A stretch of DNA of 64,000 nucleotides from JACPLA01 sp964602055 (GTDB lineage Bacteria; Bacteroidota; Ignavibacteria; UBA10030): positions 62,001 to 126,000 of the forward strand of contig CAZRPU010000002.1 of assembly GCA_964602055.1 (NCBI GenBank), written 5' to 3'. Below, one piece after another: positions 15,914 to 24,599 of this stretch; the stretch's first letter is position 1, and the number at the start of each line of letters is the position of its first letter. The position numbers and the translations under genes were made by a program. The notes under the pieces are model-generated. The model was not told the DNA's origin and searched no databases. It worked only from the letters and a program-made list of their open reading frames with translations.

Positions 15914-18900
15914 AAGCTCCCTTCCCCAAGGATGAGGCACAGCGCCTCTCTGTCCTCCGAGCGTACAATATTCTCGACTCTCCTCCCGAGGAAGCATTCG
16001 ATGACCTCACTTCCCTTGCTTCCATGATTTGCGGAACGCCTATCGCTCTCATTTCGCTCGTGGATGAACACCGCCAATGGTTCAAATCCAGCATCGGCCT
16101 CGACTTACGCGAAACGAGCCGGGACCTCGCCTTTTGCGCGCACGCGATTCTTCAGCCGCATGATCTTTTGATCGTTCCGGATGCAACCGCTGATGAGAGG
16201 TTTTCCGACAATGCGCTCGTCCAGGCGGATCCACAAATCCGCTTCTATGCCGGGGCGCCTCTTCTCACAAAAGAGGGACAACCCCTGGGCACCTTGTGCG
16301 TTCTGGACAGGGTTCCAAGGAACCTCACACCCGAACAAACATCGGCTCTTCAGATTCTGAGCAGGACCGTCGTTGCTCAACTCGAACTCCGGCGCACCAT
16401 GGCTGAAATGAAGGAGAATGAAGTTCAACATGCCGCAATGGAACGTGCGCTGCGCGATGGCGAAAATAAGTACCGCCAACTCGTCGAGTCCGCAAACGAT
16501 ATCATCTACCGCACAGACGACCGGGGATGTTTTGCCTACGTCAATCCCGTCGGACTCCGAATGACGGGTTACGAAGAAAAGGATGTCCTGGGAAAGCCGT
16601 ACCTCAGCATCATCAGCCCCGCAGTCAGAAAAGAAGCGGAGGCCTTCTACAAGAAACAGGTGCTGTCCAGAATGAACAATACGTATCGTGAACTCCCCAT
16701 CCTGAAGAAAGATGGGTCAGAGTTGTGGATTGGACAGAACGTGCAGCTCCTTTTTGACCAGGGGAAGATCGTTGGATTTCAGGCTCTCGCCCGTGATATC
16801 ACCGACCGCCGGAAAATTGAAGCAGAGCGCGACCAATTCTTCACATTGTCGCTCGACATGTTATGCATAACGGGCTATGACGGTATCTTCAAGAGGCTCA
16901 ATCCCGTGTGGGAAGAAACTCTCGGCTTTACCCTCGACGAGCTCCAATCAAAACCGTTCGTTGATTTCGTTCATCCGGACGACCGCGAGGCAACCCATCA
17001 GCAATTCATGAATGTCGTGAAGGGAAATATTCTTCGGTCCTTCGCCATCAAATTCGTCCAGAAGGACGGCAGCAGCAAATGGATTGAATGGACGGCCATT
17101 CCCGTGCCCGATCGAAAAGTGATTTTTGCCGTTGGGAGGGATATATCTGAAAGAAAGAAGGCGGCCGAGGAACTCGCTGAGAGCGAACACCAGCTCAAAC
17201 AAGTCATCCATACCGTTGAAGAGGGGATCACCTTGAGTGATGAGGATGGCAAGTTCGAGGTTTTCAACCCTGCGATGACTGAAATCACCGGTTATACCCG
17301 GGAAGAAGCAAATAAGGCGAACTTCATCTCGCTGCTCTATCCCGACCCGGCCGAACGCCGAAAAGCGTTGGATGGCTTACAGGACCTCTTGGACCGCGGC
17401 GTTTCTCCTGAAATCGAAACAACGGTTCGGTCGAAATCCGGCATTTCGAAAACTCTTCTTGTATCGACGGCGCTCGTTCAGGTGAAGGGACGCAGAATGT
17501 TCCTCAGCGCGTACAGGGATATCACCGAGCGGAAGCAGGTCATGCTCGAGCTGCAGCGCGCAAAGGAAGCAGCCGAAGCAGCAACGAAAGCCAAATCGGA
17601 GTTCCTCGCGATCATGAGCCATGAAATCAGAACACCGATGAACGGCGTCATTGGCATGACCGATCTGCTTCTCCAAACGGACCTCCTGTGGGAGCAAAAG
17701 GAATATGTCGAGACCATCAGGACCAGCGGTGACGCGCTTCTGACCGTCATCAATGATATCCTCGATTTTTCCAAGATTGAATCCGGAAAGATCGATCTCG
17801 AAGAACGCCCCTTTGAACTGAAAACTCCCATTGAAGAGGCCTTCGACATTCTCGCCCCCAAAGCTCTGGAAAAGAAAATAGACCTCCTCTACCTTCTTGA
17901 GCCCGGGGTCCCACCCTTCATCGTGGGCGACATTGTGCGGCTCCGTCAGATTCTCGTCAACCTTGTCAACAACGCCGTCAAATTCACAGAGCGCGGAGAA
18001 GTGTTTGTATCGGTGAAAAGAACAGGCCAGGATGATGGGCGCTTGACGCTTGAATTCGCCGTCAAAGATACGGGGATCGGCATCCCCCAGGATAAGCTCG
18101 GCCGCTTGTTCAAGGCCTTTTCGCAGGTAGATTCTTCAACTACGCGGAAATACGGTGGTACGGGTCTTGGGCTCGCTATCGCCTCTCGTTTGGTCAACCT
18201 CATGAACGGTACCATCCGTGTTGAAAGTGTGGAGAACAAGGGATCGACCTTCTTCTTCACCATCGAGACAAGCGCCGCGGCTGACCAGATAGGGGCTCCG
18301 GTTCGTTATCTCAGCGGAAATATTCCCGAGCTCGTGAACAAGAGAGTTCTCATTGTCGACGATAACGAAACAAACACGCACATCCTCACCGTGCAATGTC
18401 AAAGGTGGGGAATGATTCCTCGTGCGACCAATACACCGGAGGAAGCACTGCAATGGATCGGTCGCAACGACCCGTTTGACCTGGCAATTCTGGACTATCA
18501 CATGCCCGGAATGACGGGGATGTCACTGGCGAGGCAGATTCGTTCGCTCCGTCCGAATCGTTTTCCCCTGATACTCCTGAGTTCCTCGCCTCGAGGATCT
18601 GATGATTCTGAATTCGACAAATCGGCTTGGGCAGCGATCGCCGTGAAGCCCGTCAAGCACAAACAGCTTTTTGACATTATCTTGCAGCTCTTTGATGCAT
18701 CACGCGGTCCTGTTCGCGAATCAGAAAAAACCACCAGCGACCATGACACCGGACAACACATTCCTCTCCGAATTCTGGTGGCAGAAGATAACCTTGTCAA
18801 TCAAAGGCTCATGGCAAGAATCCTGCGGCAAATCGGCTATTCTGCGGACATCGTGCGGACCGGAAAAGAAGTACTCGCCGTCATGGAGAAGAACAAGTAT

Positions 18901-19527
18901 GATATCATCTTTATGGATGTCCATATGCCCGATATGGATGGGTTCGAGGCGACCCGCCGCATTGTCAACAGATGGAAGCCCCATGAACGGCCGAAGATTA
19001 TAGCCGTCACTGCTGACGCACTCGAAGGAGACCGTGAAAAAAGCCTCGAAGCAGGAATGGATGATTATCTCAGTAAGCCCGTTCGCCTCGATCAGGTGAA
19101 GCGGGTTCTTCAGCTTTGGGGAAAGATGATCAAGAACACCGGCGGCCCATCAAAAGAAAAACCTGAGAAACATTCTTCCTCCGTCGAGAAGCGCCTTGCC
19201 GAGATGACCAAGGAAACAGATGAGGCGTTTGTACGCGACGTGATTCAATCCTACCTCGACCACTCGGCGAAGTTGATGGACAACCTTCTTAAAGCTGCTG
19301 CCGAGCCCGATCCACAACAGATTGTCTATTGTGCTCATTCGCTCCGAGGATCGAGCCTCACGGTCGGTGCTGCTGCGCTGGCCGGCATTTGCCAGCAGAT
19401 CGAAGAGGGAATCGAGCTAATTCCGGACAACGATATCAGTGATTTGCTTCGCCGTGCACAAGAGGAATACCGCAGGATTGTCCAACAGCTGGAGAACATT
19501 CTCAAGCCTCCGGCCTCCACGGTTTGA
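15910..19527 (+). CDS. Hybrid sensor histidine kinase: GAF, three PAS, kinase, two receivers, HPt
   Basis: The 1205-residue cytoplasmic protein has these domains: GAF (about 15-160), three PAS repeats (about 180-300, 305-425, 430-550), HisKA with His571 in MSHEIRTPMNG, HATPase (about 670-795, NAVKFTE and GTGLGLAIA), a degenerate-looking but Asp-containing receiver (Asp862, ILDYHMPG), a second receiver (Asp1003, FMDVHMPDMDG) and an HPt domain with His1143 in AHSLRGSS. A full four-step phosphorelay is thus in one chain. There is no membrane segment, so it senses an internal signal. The start at 15910 overlaps the hutU stop as ATGA. An in-frame start 48 bases upstream would lie inside hutU and is less likely. 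The HPt could pass phosphate to the receiver proteins at 10143-12646. Confidence 0.93.
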   Translation: MKAPFPKDEAQRLSVLRAYNILDSPPEEAFDDLTSLASMICGTPIALISLVDEHRQWFKSSIGLDLRETSRDLAFCAHAILQPHDLLIVPDATADERFSDNALVQADPQIRFYAGAPLLTKEGQPLGTLCVLDRVPRNLTPEQTSALQILSRTVVAQLELRRTMAEMKENEVQHAAMERALRDGENKYRQLVESANDIIYRTDDRGCFAYVNPVGLRMTGYEEKDVLGKPYLSIISPAVRKEAEAFYKKQVLSRMNNTYRELPILKKDGSELWIGQNVQLLFDQGKIVGFQALARDITDRRKIEAERDQFFTLSLDMLCITGYDGIFKRLNPVWEETLGFTLDELQSKPFVDFVHPDDREATHQQFMNVVKGNILRSFAIKFVQKDGSSKWIEWTAIPVPDRKVIFAVGRDISERKKAAEELAESEHQLKQVIHTVEEGITLSDEDGKFEVFNPAMTEITGYTREEANKANFISLLYPDPAERRKALDGLQDLLDRGVSPEIETTVRSKSGISKTLLVSTALVQVKGRRMFLSAYRDITERKQVMLELQRAKEAAEAATKAKSEFLAIMSHEIRTPMNGVIGMTDLLLQTDLLWEQKEYVETIRTSGDALLTVINDILDFSKIESGKIDLEERPFELKTPIEEAFDILAPKALEKKIDLLYLLEPGVPPFIVGDIVRLRQILVNLVNNAVKFTERGEVFVSVKRTGQDDGRLTLEFAVKDTGIGIPQDKLGRLFKAFSQVDSSTTRKYGGTGLGLAIASRLVNLMNGTIRVESVENKGSTFFFTIETSAAADQIGAPVRYLSGNIPELVNKRVLIVDDNETNTHILTVQCQRWGMIPRATNTPEEALQWIGRNDPFDLAILDYHMPGMTGMSLARQIRSLRPNRFPLILLSSSPRGSDDSEFDKSAWAAIAVKPVKHKQLFDIILQLFDASRGPVRESEKTTSDHDTGQHIPLRILVAEDNLVNQRLMARILRQIGYSADIVRTGKEVLAVMEKNKYDIIFMDVHMPDMDGFEATRRIVNRWKPHERPKIIAVTADALEGDREKSLEAGMDDYLSKPVRLDQVKRVLQLWGKMIKNTGGPSKEKPEKHSSSVEKRLAEMTKETDEAFVRDVIQSYLDHSAKLMDNLLKAAAEPDPQQIVYCAHSLRGSSLTVGAAALAGICQQIEEGIELIPDNDISDLLRRAQEEYRRIVQQLENILKPPASTV

Positions 19528-19565
19528 CGCGGTCGCAATCCTTCGCTTTTCAAAAGGAACATTGT

Positions 19566-20501
19566 GTGAAAATTCTCATCCTCGGCAGCGGAGGCGTTGG
19601 AGGTTTTCTGGGGGGTCTCCTCGCACGCGCCGGCGAGACGGTGTGGTTTGTCGCCCGCGGTGATCATCTTCGGGCAATGAAAACTTCGGGGCTTCGCCTC
19701 CAAACAACCGCGGGCGACCGGTCGGTCCCTCCCGGGAAGATGATCGAAAACCCGGAGAATGCCGGTGTTGTGGATGCCGTCCTTGTCTGCGTCAAATCAT
19801 ATGACACGAAAGAGGCAATAAGGCGGGCAGCTCCGGCCATTACGCCTCAAACGGCAATCCTCACGCTGCAAAACGGCATGGACAACGGGGACGTGATCCG
19901 TGCCAGCATCACGTCAGGGTTGGTTTTCGAAGGGGCCATCTATGTTTCCGCCCGAATCGCATCGCCCGGGGTAATCCTGGAGACGGGCGGTTTTTCAAGA
20001 TTGGTCTTCGGCCATCCGGACGGACCGGCAACGGGAACAGCCGAAATGCTTGCATCGAGCTTGATGAGGTCTGGAATAAAAACGGAACTTCGCCCGAAGA
20101 TACGGCCCGAACTCTGGCGAAAGATGGCATTCATCACCTCCGTGGGATCCATGACCGCATTGACGCGGCTCAGTCAGGGTGAAATGCTGACATCACCGGA
20201 AACCATGGACATCGTGTTTGCAGCAATGAAGGAAACCGAAGCGGTGGCTGCCGCTCAAGGGAATGCGTTTGAGCCTCTTGTGCGGGAGAAGGTGATCGAA
20301 GGACTTGCACGGTTCGATCCGGGGACGCGGTCGTCGATGTATTATGACCTGATCAACCAGAAGCCTCTCGAGATAGAATCACTGAACGGAATGATCGTAC
20401 GCCTGGGCAGGAAGCTCAACATTCCCACGCCGATTCATCAGATGATCTATGCCAGCCTCATTCCCTATCACCGGCGCCATCTCGCCATGCGTGACGCATG
20501 A
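19566..20501 (+). CDS. Ketopantoate reductase (PanE/ApbA) family protein
   Basis: The 311-residue protein begins with a Rossmann NADP fingerprint (ILILGSGGVGGFLGG) and has the C-terminal helical domain of the PanE/ApbA family. The active-site Lys region reads RPELWRKMAF. The two Asn residues that follow the Lys in classical PanE (at +4 and +8) are replaced by Ile and Gly. It may act on a different 2-oxo acid, or not make pantoate at all. I chose the GTG at 19566 because it begins the Rossmann strand directly and follows AAAGGAAC. A TTG at 19524 would overlap the kinase stop but add 14 unrelated residues. The stop overlaps the next small gene by four bases. Confidence 0.82.
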   Translation: MKILILGSGGVGGFLGGLLARAGETVWFVARGDHLRAMKTSGLRLQTTAGDRSVPPGKMIENPENAGVVDAVLVCVKSYDTKEAIRRAAPAITPQTAILTLQNGMDNGDVIRASITSGLVFEGAIYVSARIASPGVILETGGFSRLVFGHPDGPATGTAEMLASSLMRSGIKTELRPKIRPELWRKMAFITSVGSMTALTRLSQGEMLTSPETMDIVFAAMKETEAVAAAQGNAFEPLVREKVIEGLARFDPGTRSSMYYDLINQKPLEIESLNGMIVRLGRKLNIPTPIHQMIYASLIPYHRRHLAMRDA

Positions 20502-20689
20502 AGGGAGATTTCCAGAAGCCGCCGGGCGGCCTTTGCAACCAATGCGGGAATGCGCGGGAAATTCGCAACGAGCGAGGAAGTGTCTTCATCTATTGCCGGC
20601 AATCCGAAATCGACTCTGATTACGAGAAATATCCCCGCCTCCCGGTTCTTGTCTGTGCTGCATTTCGACAGGAATCTCTGAGTTCTTGA
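20498..20689 (+). CDS. Small zinc-ribbon-like protein of unknown function
   Basis: This 63-residue protein has a CNQCG knuckle near the N-terminus and two later Cys (in VFIYCRQ and VLVCAAF), the layout of a small zinc ribbon. The residue order C-x2-C, aromatic-x-Cys, tyrosine-proline and final Cys-x2-Phe looks constrained. It matches a family of short conserved bacterial proteins that I recall only as hypothetical. Its ATG overlaps the stop of the reductase gene by four bases (ATGA), which supports translation. No function can be given; nucleic-acid or protein binding is possible. Confidence 0.6.
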   Translation: MKGDFQKPPGGLCNQCGNAREIRNERGSVFIYCRQSEIDSDYEKYPRLPVLVCAAFRQESLSS

Positions 20690-20755
20690 TTCTTTACCAT
20701 CTTCTTTGTTCCTTGAGTCGACACACCACTTCCATCATCCACGGATTTTGCCTCT

Positions 20756-21670
20756 TTGGTTGTGAATCATCTCCCGGCGTACGAACATCTCATCCGCAAG
20801 GAAGCGGACCATTGGAGTGCCGTCCATACAGATCCGTCCAACCCCCAGATCTGGCACGACGAAGAGATGTTCAGAATTTTCTTCGGCAGCCATTTTTCCA
20901 ACTTCCTCGAAACAATTCTCCGGCACGGCCCGCGCATTCTTGAGCTCGGATGCGGCGAGGGATCTCTCGCCATTGCCCTGGCGCAGCACGGTTGTTCGGT
21001 TACGGCCATCGACATCAGCGAGGCCCGCATTGCCCGTGCGCAACAACGGGCGACGGAAGCAGGAGTGGCACAATCCGTCGAATTCCGTGTGGCAGACCTG
21101 AACCGGATCGAGCTGCCGGCGGGCCGGTACACATGCGCCGTGGCACACGATTCTCTCCACCATGTGTTCGATCTCGACCATCTCCTCCAACAGGTTTCTG
21201 TGTCCCTTCTCGGCGAGGGCGCCCTCGTCGTTATGGATTATCAGGGGATGGGCCGGATACGAAAACTGCTCGCGGCCGGCCTGTACGGCGCTCTCCCGAC
21301 GCACCAGTCGTACCGGCACAAATGGGGCCTTCGAACGCGTTTGAGAGGATTCTTGACGACGGAACATGCACGACGGAATGCGGCAGCGCACGGGGACCTG
21401 GGCCCCCTTCATCCCGATTCCCCGTTCGAAGAAATCTCCCAGACATCCATCATTCCTGTCATTGGCAGGCATTTCACGGTTCATCGGCAACTGTCCTTTC
21501 TCCCCTTTTGGTTTTATCTTGCACCGAAGATTCGGTTGCCCCGACAGATACGCTATCCGTGCGCGAGGGTAATGAAGCGCATGGATGATATTCTCAGAAG
21601 CGTGGGCATTCCCGGAGCCTATTTTTTCCTCGAAGCACGTCAACAAGACCATGCGCCAGCTCCTCATTAG
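20756..21670 (+). CDS. Class I SAM-dependent methyltransferase
   Basis: The 304-residue protein has the SAM-binding glycine loop ILELGCGEGSLA near residue 62, the acidic end of strand 2 (VTAIDIS) and motif II-like residues around ADLNRIELPAG. A C-terminal region of about 130 residues (after VVMDYQG) is not part of the core fold. The substrate is unknown; small-molecule methyltransferases look like this. The start is uncertain: TTG at 20756 or GTG at 20762, both with a poor ribosome site. The 3' end overlaps hutI by 20 bases, so they are probably cotranscribed, but nothing in histidine breakdown needs a methyltransferase. Confidence 0.82.
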   Translation: MVVNHLPAYEHLIRKEADHWSAVHTDPSNPQIWHDEEMFRIFFGSHFSNFLETILRHGPRILELGCGEGSLAIALAQHGCSVTAIDISEARIARAQQRATEAGVAQSVEFRVADLNRIELPAGRYTCAVAHDSLHHVFDLDHLLQQVSVSLLGEGALVVMDYQGMGRIRKLLAAGLYGALPTHQSYRHKWGLRTRLRGFLTTEHARRNAAAHGDLGPLHPDSPFEEISQTSIIPVIGRHFTVHRQLSFLPFWFYLAPKIRLPRQIRYPCARVMKRMDDILRSVGIPGAYFFLEARQQDHAPAPH

Positions 21671-22901
21671 AAATCTTCGACAAATCGTCACGGTTTCCTC
21701 GGGCGGAAATCCGTGGAAAACCGGCGTGGAGATGAGAAATCTTGGCATGCTGACGGACCGCTCGATTCTTATAGAAGACGACCGCATCCGGGCCGTAGGG
21801 CTCGAAAATGATTTTTCCTCCATGGTCCGACCGGATGCAGAAATAGTGGACGGTACCGACCGGATTGCCCTGCCGGGATTTGTCGATGCACATACGCATT
21901 TGGTTTTTGCGGGAACAAGGGAGAACGAGTTCGCGCTGCGCGCTTCGGGAAGTTCTTATCAGGAAATCGCGGACCAGGGGGGAGGCATTCTCAGCACCGT
22001 ACGGGCAACGCGGGAGGCAAGCAAGCGGGATCTGAAGAAACTTGCACGAAAACGGCTCGACGACCTGTTGCAGTATGGCACGACGACGGTGGAAATCAAA
22101 TCAGGATACGGTTTGGACCCGGAAAACGAGATCAAGATGCTGGAAGTTATCGGGGAGCTGGCGCAGGAACACTTCTCGACGATTGTTCCCACATTTCTGG
22201 GGGCGCATGCCATTCCACCGGAATATGCAATGAAACCGGACGCATATGTCGAACTCTTGTGCACGCACATGCTCCCTTATATCGCCAAAAGGGAATTGGC
22301 CGCATTCTGCGATGTCTTCTGCGAAAAGGGATATTTTTCTCCCTCACAATCGCGGAAAATTCTTGCCGAAGCGGTTCGCCTGGGACTGAAGGCAAAGGTC
22401 CACGCCGAAGAACTCGGCCCCTCCGGCGGGTCCTCCGTCGCAGCCGACCTTCGTGCCGTCTCCGCCGACCATCTTGAACACATCGATCAGAACGGGATCA
22501 ACGCTCTCAAGAAATCCGGCGTCGTCGCCGTTCTTCTGCCGGGTGTTTCCTTTTTTCTCAACCACCGCTATGCGCCGGCGAGGCAGCTCATCGACAGCGA
22601 TGTACCGGTCGCTCTGGCGAGCGATTTCAATCCGGGATCCTGCATGTCCTTCAGCATGCCACTGATGATGACGATCGCCTGCACGCACATGAACATGTCC
22701 CCCGAAGAAGCCATCACCGCAACAACGCTGAACGCCGCCGCGGCGCTGGGGCTCTCGGCCCGTGTCGGAAGCATCGAAGTCGGCAAGCAAGCCGACATTA
22801 TCTTGTATGCCGTTCCCGATTATCGGTACCTTGCCTACCATTTCGGCGTAAACCATGTATCAACCATCATCAAGAACGGAACGATCCTGGAATTTTCATG
22901 A
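21651..22901 (+). CDS. hutI: Imidazolonepropionase
   Basis: This 416-residue amidohydrolase opens the imidazolone ring to give N-formimino-glutamate, the third step of histidine degradation. Metal-ligand motifs are GFVDAHTHLVFAG, KVHAEELG and SADHLEHID, followed by the Asp of ALASDFNPGS. These are diagnostic for HutI in the order seen. I start at ATG 21651 (MRQLLIRN). An upstream in-frame start would add 22 residues coded inside the methyltransferase gene. The stop overlaps ftcD by four bases. The gene order hutI-ftcD-fchA completes the pathway begun by hutH and hutU. Confidence 0.96.
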   Translation: MRQLLIRNLRQIVTVSSGGNPWKTGVEMRNLGMLTDRSILIEDDRIRAVGLENDFSSMVRPDAEIVDGTDRIALPGFVDAHTHLVFAGTRENEFALRASGSSYQEIADQGGGILSTVRATREASKRDLKKLARKRLDDLLQYGTTTVEIKSGYGLDPENEIKMLEVIGELAQEHFSTIVPTFLGAHAIPPEYAMKPDAYVELLCTHMLPYIAKRELAAFCDVFCEKGYFSPSQSRKILAEAVRLGLKAKVHAEELGPSGGSSVAADLRAVSADHLEHIDQNGINALKKSGVVAVLLPGVSFFLNHRYAPARQLIDSDVPVALASDFNPGSCMSFSMPLMMTIACTHMNMSPEEAITATTLNAAAALGLSARVGSIEVGKQADIILYAVPDYRYLAYHFGVNHVSTIIKNGTILEFS

Positions 22902-23929
22902 AGCCCCTCGTCGAGTGTGTGCCCAATTTCAGCGAAGGAAGAAACCAGAACATCATTGACGCGATTGCAGAATCCGTCAAGGCCGTGAGCGGTGTAAAGC
23001 TCCTCGGCGTCGAGCCCGACAAGGATTATCATCGTACGGTTGTGACGTTCGTCGGATCTCCCGACGCGGTCGTCGAGGCTGCTTTTCAGGCGACAAAAAC
23101 CGCAACAGGCCTCATCGACATGCGCCTGCATACGGGAGAGCACCCGAGACTTGGGGCGACAGACGTGGTTCCCTTCGTCCCGGTTTCCGGCATCAGCATG
23201 GATGATTGCGTCAAGCTGGCGCGCCGGTACGGAGAACGGGTTGCGAAAGAGCTTTCGGTCCCGATCTTTCTGTACGAGTATGCTGCAACTTCTCCGGAAC
23301 GGAGAAACCTCGCCGATATCAGGAAGGGAGAATATGAAGGATTGCCGGAAAAGCTCCGGGATCCGGCATGGAAGCCTGACTTCGGAGCGCCGGCGTTCAA
23401 TTCTCTCTCGGGCGCAACCGTTACCGGTGCGCGCAAGTTCCTCATCGCCTATAACGTCAACCTGAAGACTGCCGATTCCAAGCTGGCCCATGAGATTGCC
23501 CTCCGAATCCGTGAAGCAGGCAGGCCCAAGAAGGACGCTCAAGGGAATACGGTCAAGAACGAACGCGGTACAGCGGTGAAGATCCCCGGTTCTTTGAAGT
23601 CTGTCAAGGCCATGGGGGTTTTTCTCGACAGGTTCAATATTGCGCAGGTTTCGATCAACCTGGTCGACTATGAAATCACACCCCCTCATGTTGCATTTGA
23701 AGAAGTACGGAAAGAGGCTCATGCGCTGGGAAGTGAAGTGACCGGCAGCGAAATCGTCGGCCTCACGCCTCTGGAGGCGCTTCTGATGGCAGGACGGTAT
23801 TATGCAGAGCGGGACAAGATGGGACAGGTGGAAGAAAAGGCACTCGTCGATCTCGCCGTCCGGTGTCTGGGACTGAGCCAGCTGGAGCCGTTCGATCCGT
23901 CCAGAAAGATCATCGAATATACCCTTTAG
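22898..23929 (+). CDS. ftcD: Glutamate formimidoyltransferase
   Basis: The 343-residue enzyme transfers the formimino group of formiminoglutamate to tetrahydrofolate, releasing glutamate. Typical features are the opening VECVPNFSEGR, the HRTVVTFVG stretch, GEHPRLGATDVVPFVP and FLIAYNVNL. It corresponds to the N-terminal half of the mammalian FTCD protein; the cyclodeaminase half is the next gene. The ATG overlaps the hutI stop by four bases. Routing nitrogen and carbon this way means that the organism recovers a one-carbon unit rather than losing it as formamide or formate. Confidence 0.95.
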   Translation: MKPLVECVPNFSEGRNQNIIDAIAESVKAVSGVKLLGVEPDKDYHRTVVTFVGSPDAVVEAAFQATKTATGLIDMRLHTGEHPRLGATDVVPFVPVSGISMDDCVKLARRYGERVAKELSVPIFLYEYAATSPERRNLADIRKGEYEGLPEKLRDPAWKPDFGAPAFNSLSGATVTGARKFLIAYNVNLKTADSKLAHEIALRIREAGRPKKDAQGNTVKNERGTAVKIPGSLKSVKAMGVFLDRFNIAQVSINLVDYEITPPHVAFEEVRKEAHALGSEVTGSEIVGLTPLEALLMAGRYYAERDKMGQVEEKALVDLAVRCLGLSQLEPFDPSRKIIEYTL

Positions 23930-23946
23930 CACACAAGGAGTCGCCC

Positions 23947-24573
23947 ATGCTCGTATCGAAAACTGTGACCGACTTTATTGATGAAGTTGCATCGAATTCT
24001 CCGGCGCCGGGTGGAGGAAGCATAGCCGCCCTTTGCGGAGCCCTCGGCTCTGCTCTGACGGCGATGGTCTGCCGTCTGACCATAGGCAAGAAGAATTATG
24101 AGGGGGTGCAGGATGATATGCTGACGGTTCTCGGGCGGGCCGACGAACTGCGTGCGCGATTGACCTCGCTGATCGACCAGGATACCGAAGCGTTCAACAG
24201 CGTCATGCAGGCTTTTACGCTTCCCAAAGCTACAGAGGAGCAAAAGCGAGAGCGGAGTGCGGCGATCCAGGCAGCGACGCAGCAGGCCACCCTGGTTCCT
24301 CTCGAAGTCATGAAATTATGCGAGCAATCCCTCGGGCTTGCTGCGGAGGTCGCGGATCAGGGGAATGTGAATTCTGTAAGCGATGCGGGAGTTGCCGGTC
24401 TGATTCTGAAAGCCGGCTGCGACGGCGCGGCGTTGAATGTACGTATCAACCTCGCGACACTGCAGGACAAAACGTTTGTCGATCAAACAATGGCTCTTGT
24501 GAGTTCGCTTACGGAGAAATCATCGATGAAGGCAGATCGTATCAGAAACCGGCTGGCCGCCGTCCTCAGTTAG
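23947..24573 (+). CDS. fchA: Formimidoyltetrahydrofolate cyclodeaminase
   Basis: The 208-residue all-helical protein belongs to the FTCD cyclodeaminase family, which converts 5-formimino-THF to 5,10-methenyl-THF plus ammonia. The family motif SPAPGGGSIAALCGALGSAL is near the N-terminus, and DAGVAGLILKAG lies near the C-terminus. The ATG at 23947 follows AAGGAG with six bases between, which decides the start against an upstream in-frame one at 23863. It is 17 bases after ftcD and last in the rightward transcript, converging on trkH. Confidence 0.93.
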   Translation: MLVSKTVTDFIDEVASNSPAPGGGSIAALCGALGSALTAMVCRLTIGKKNYEGVQDDMLTVLGRADELRARLTSLIDQDTEAFNSVMQAFTLPKATEEQKRERSAAIQAATQQATLVPLEVMKLCEQSLGLAAEVADQGNVNSVSDAGVAGLILKAGCDGAALNVRINLATLQDKTFVDQTMALVSSLTEKSSMKADRIRNRLAAVLS

Positions 24574-24599
24574 AAACCCTCCTTCAACAAAAAGTGCAC

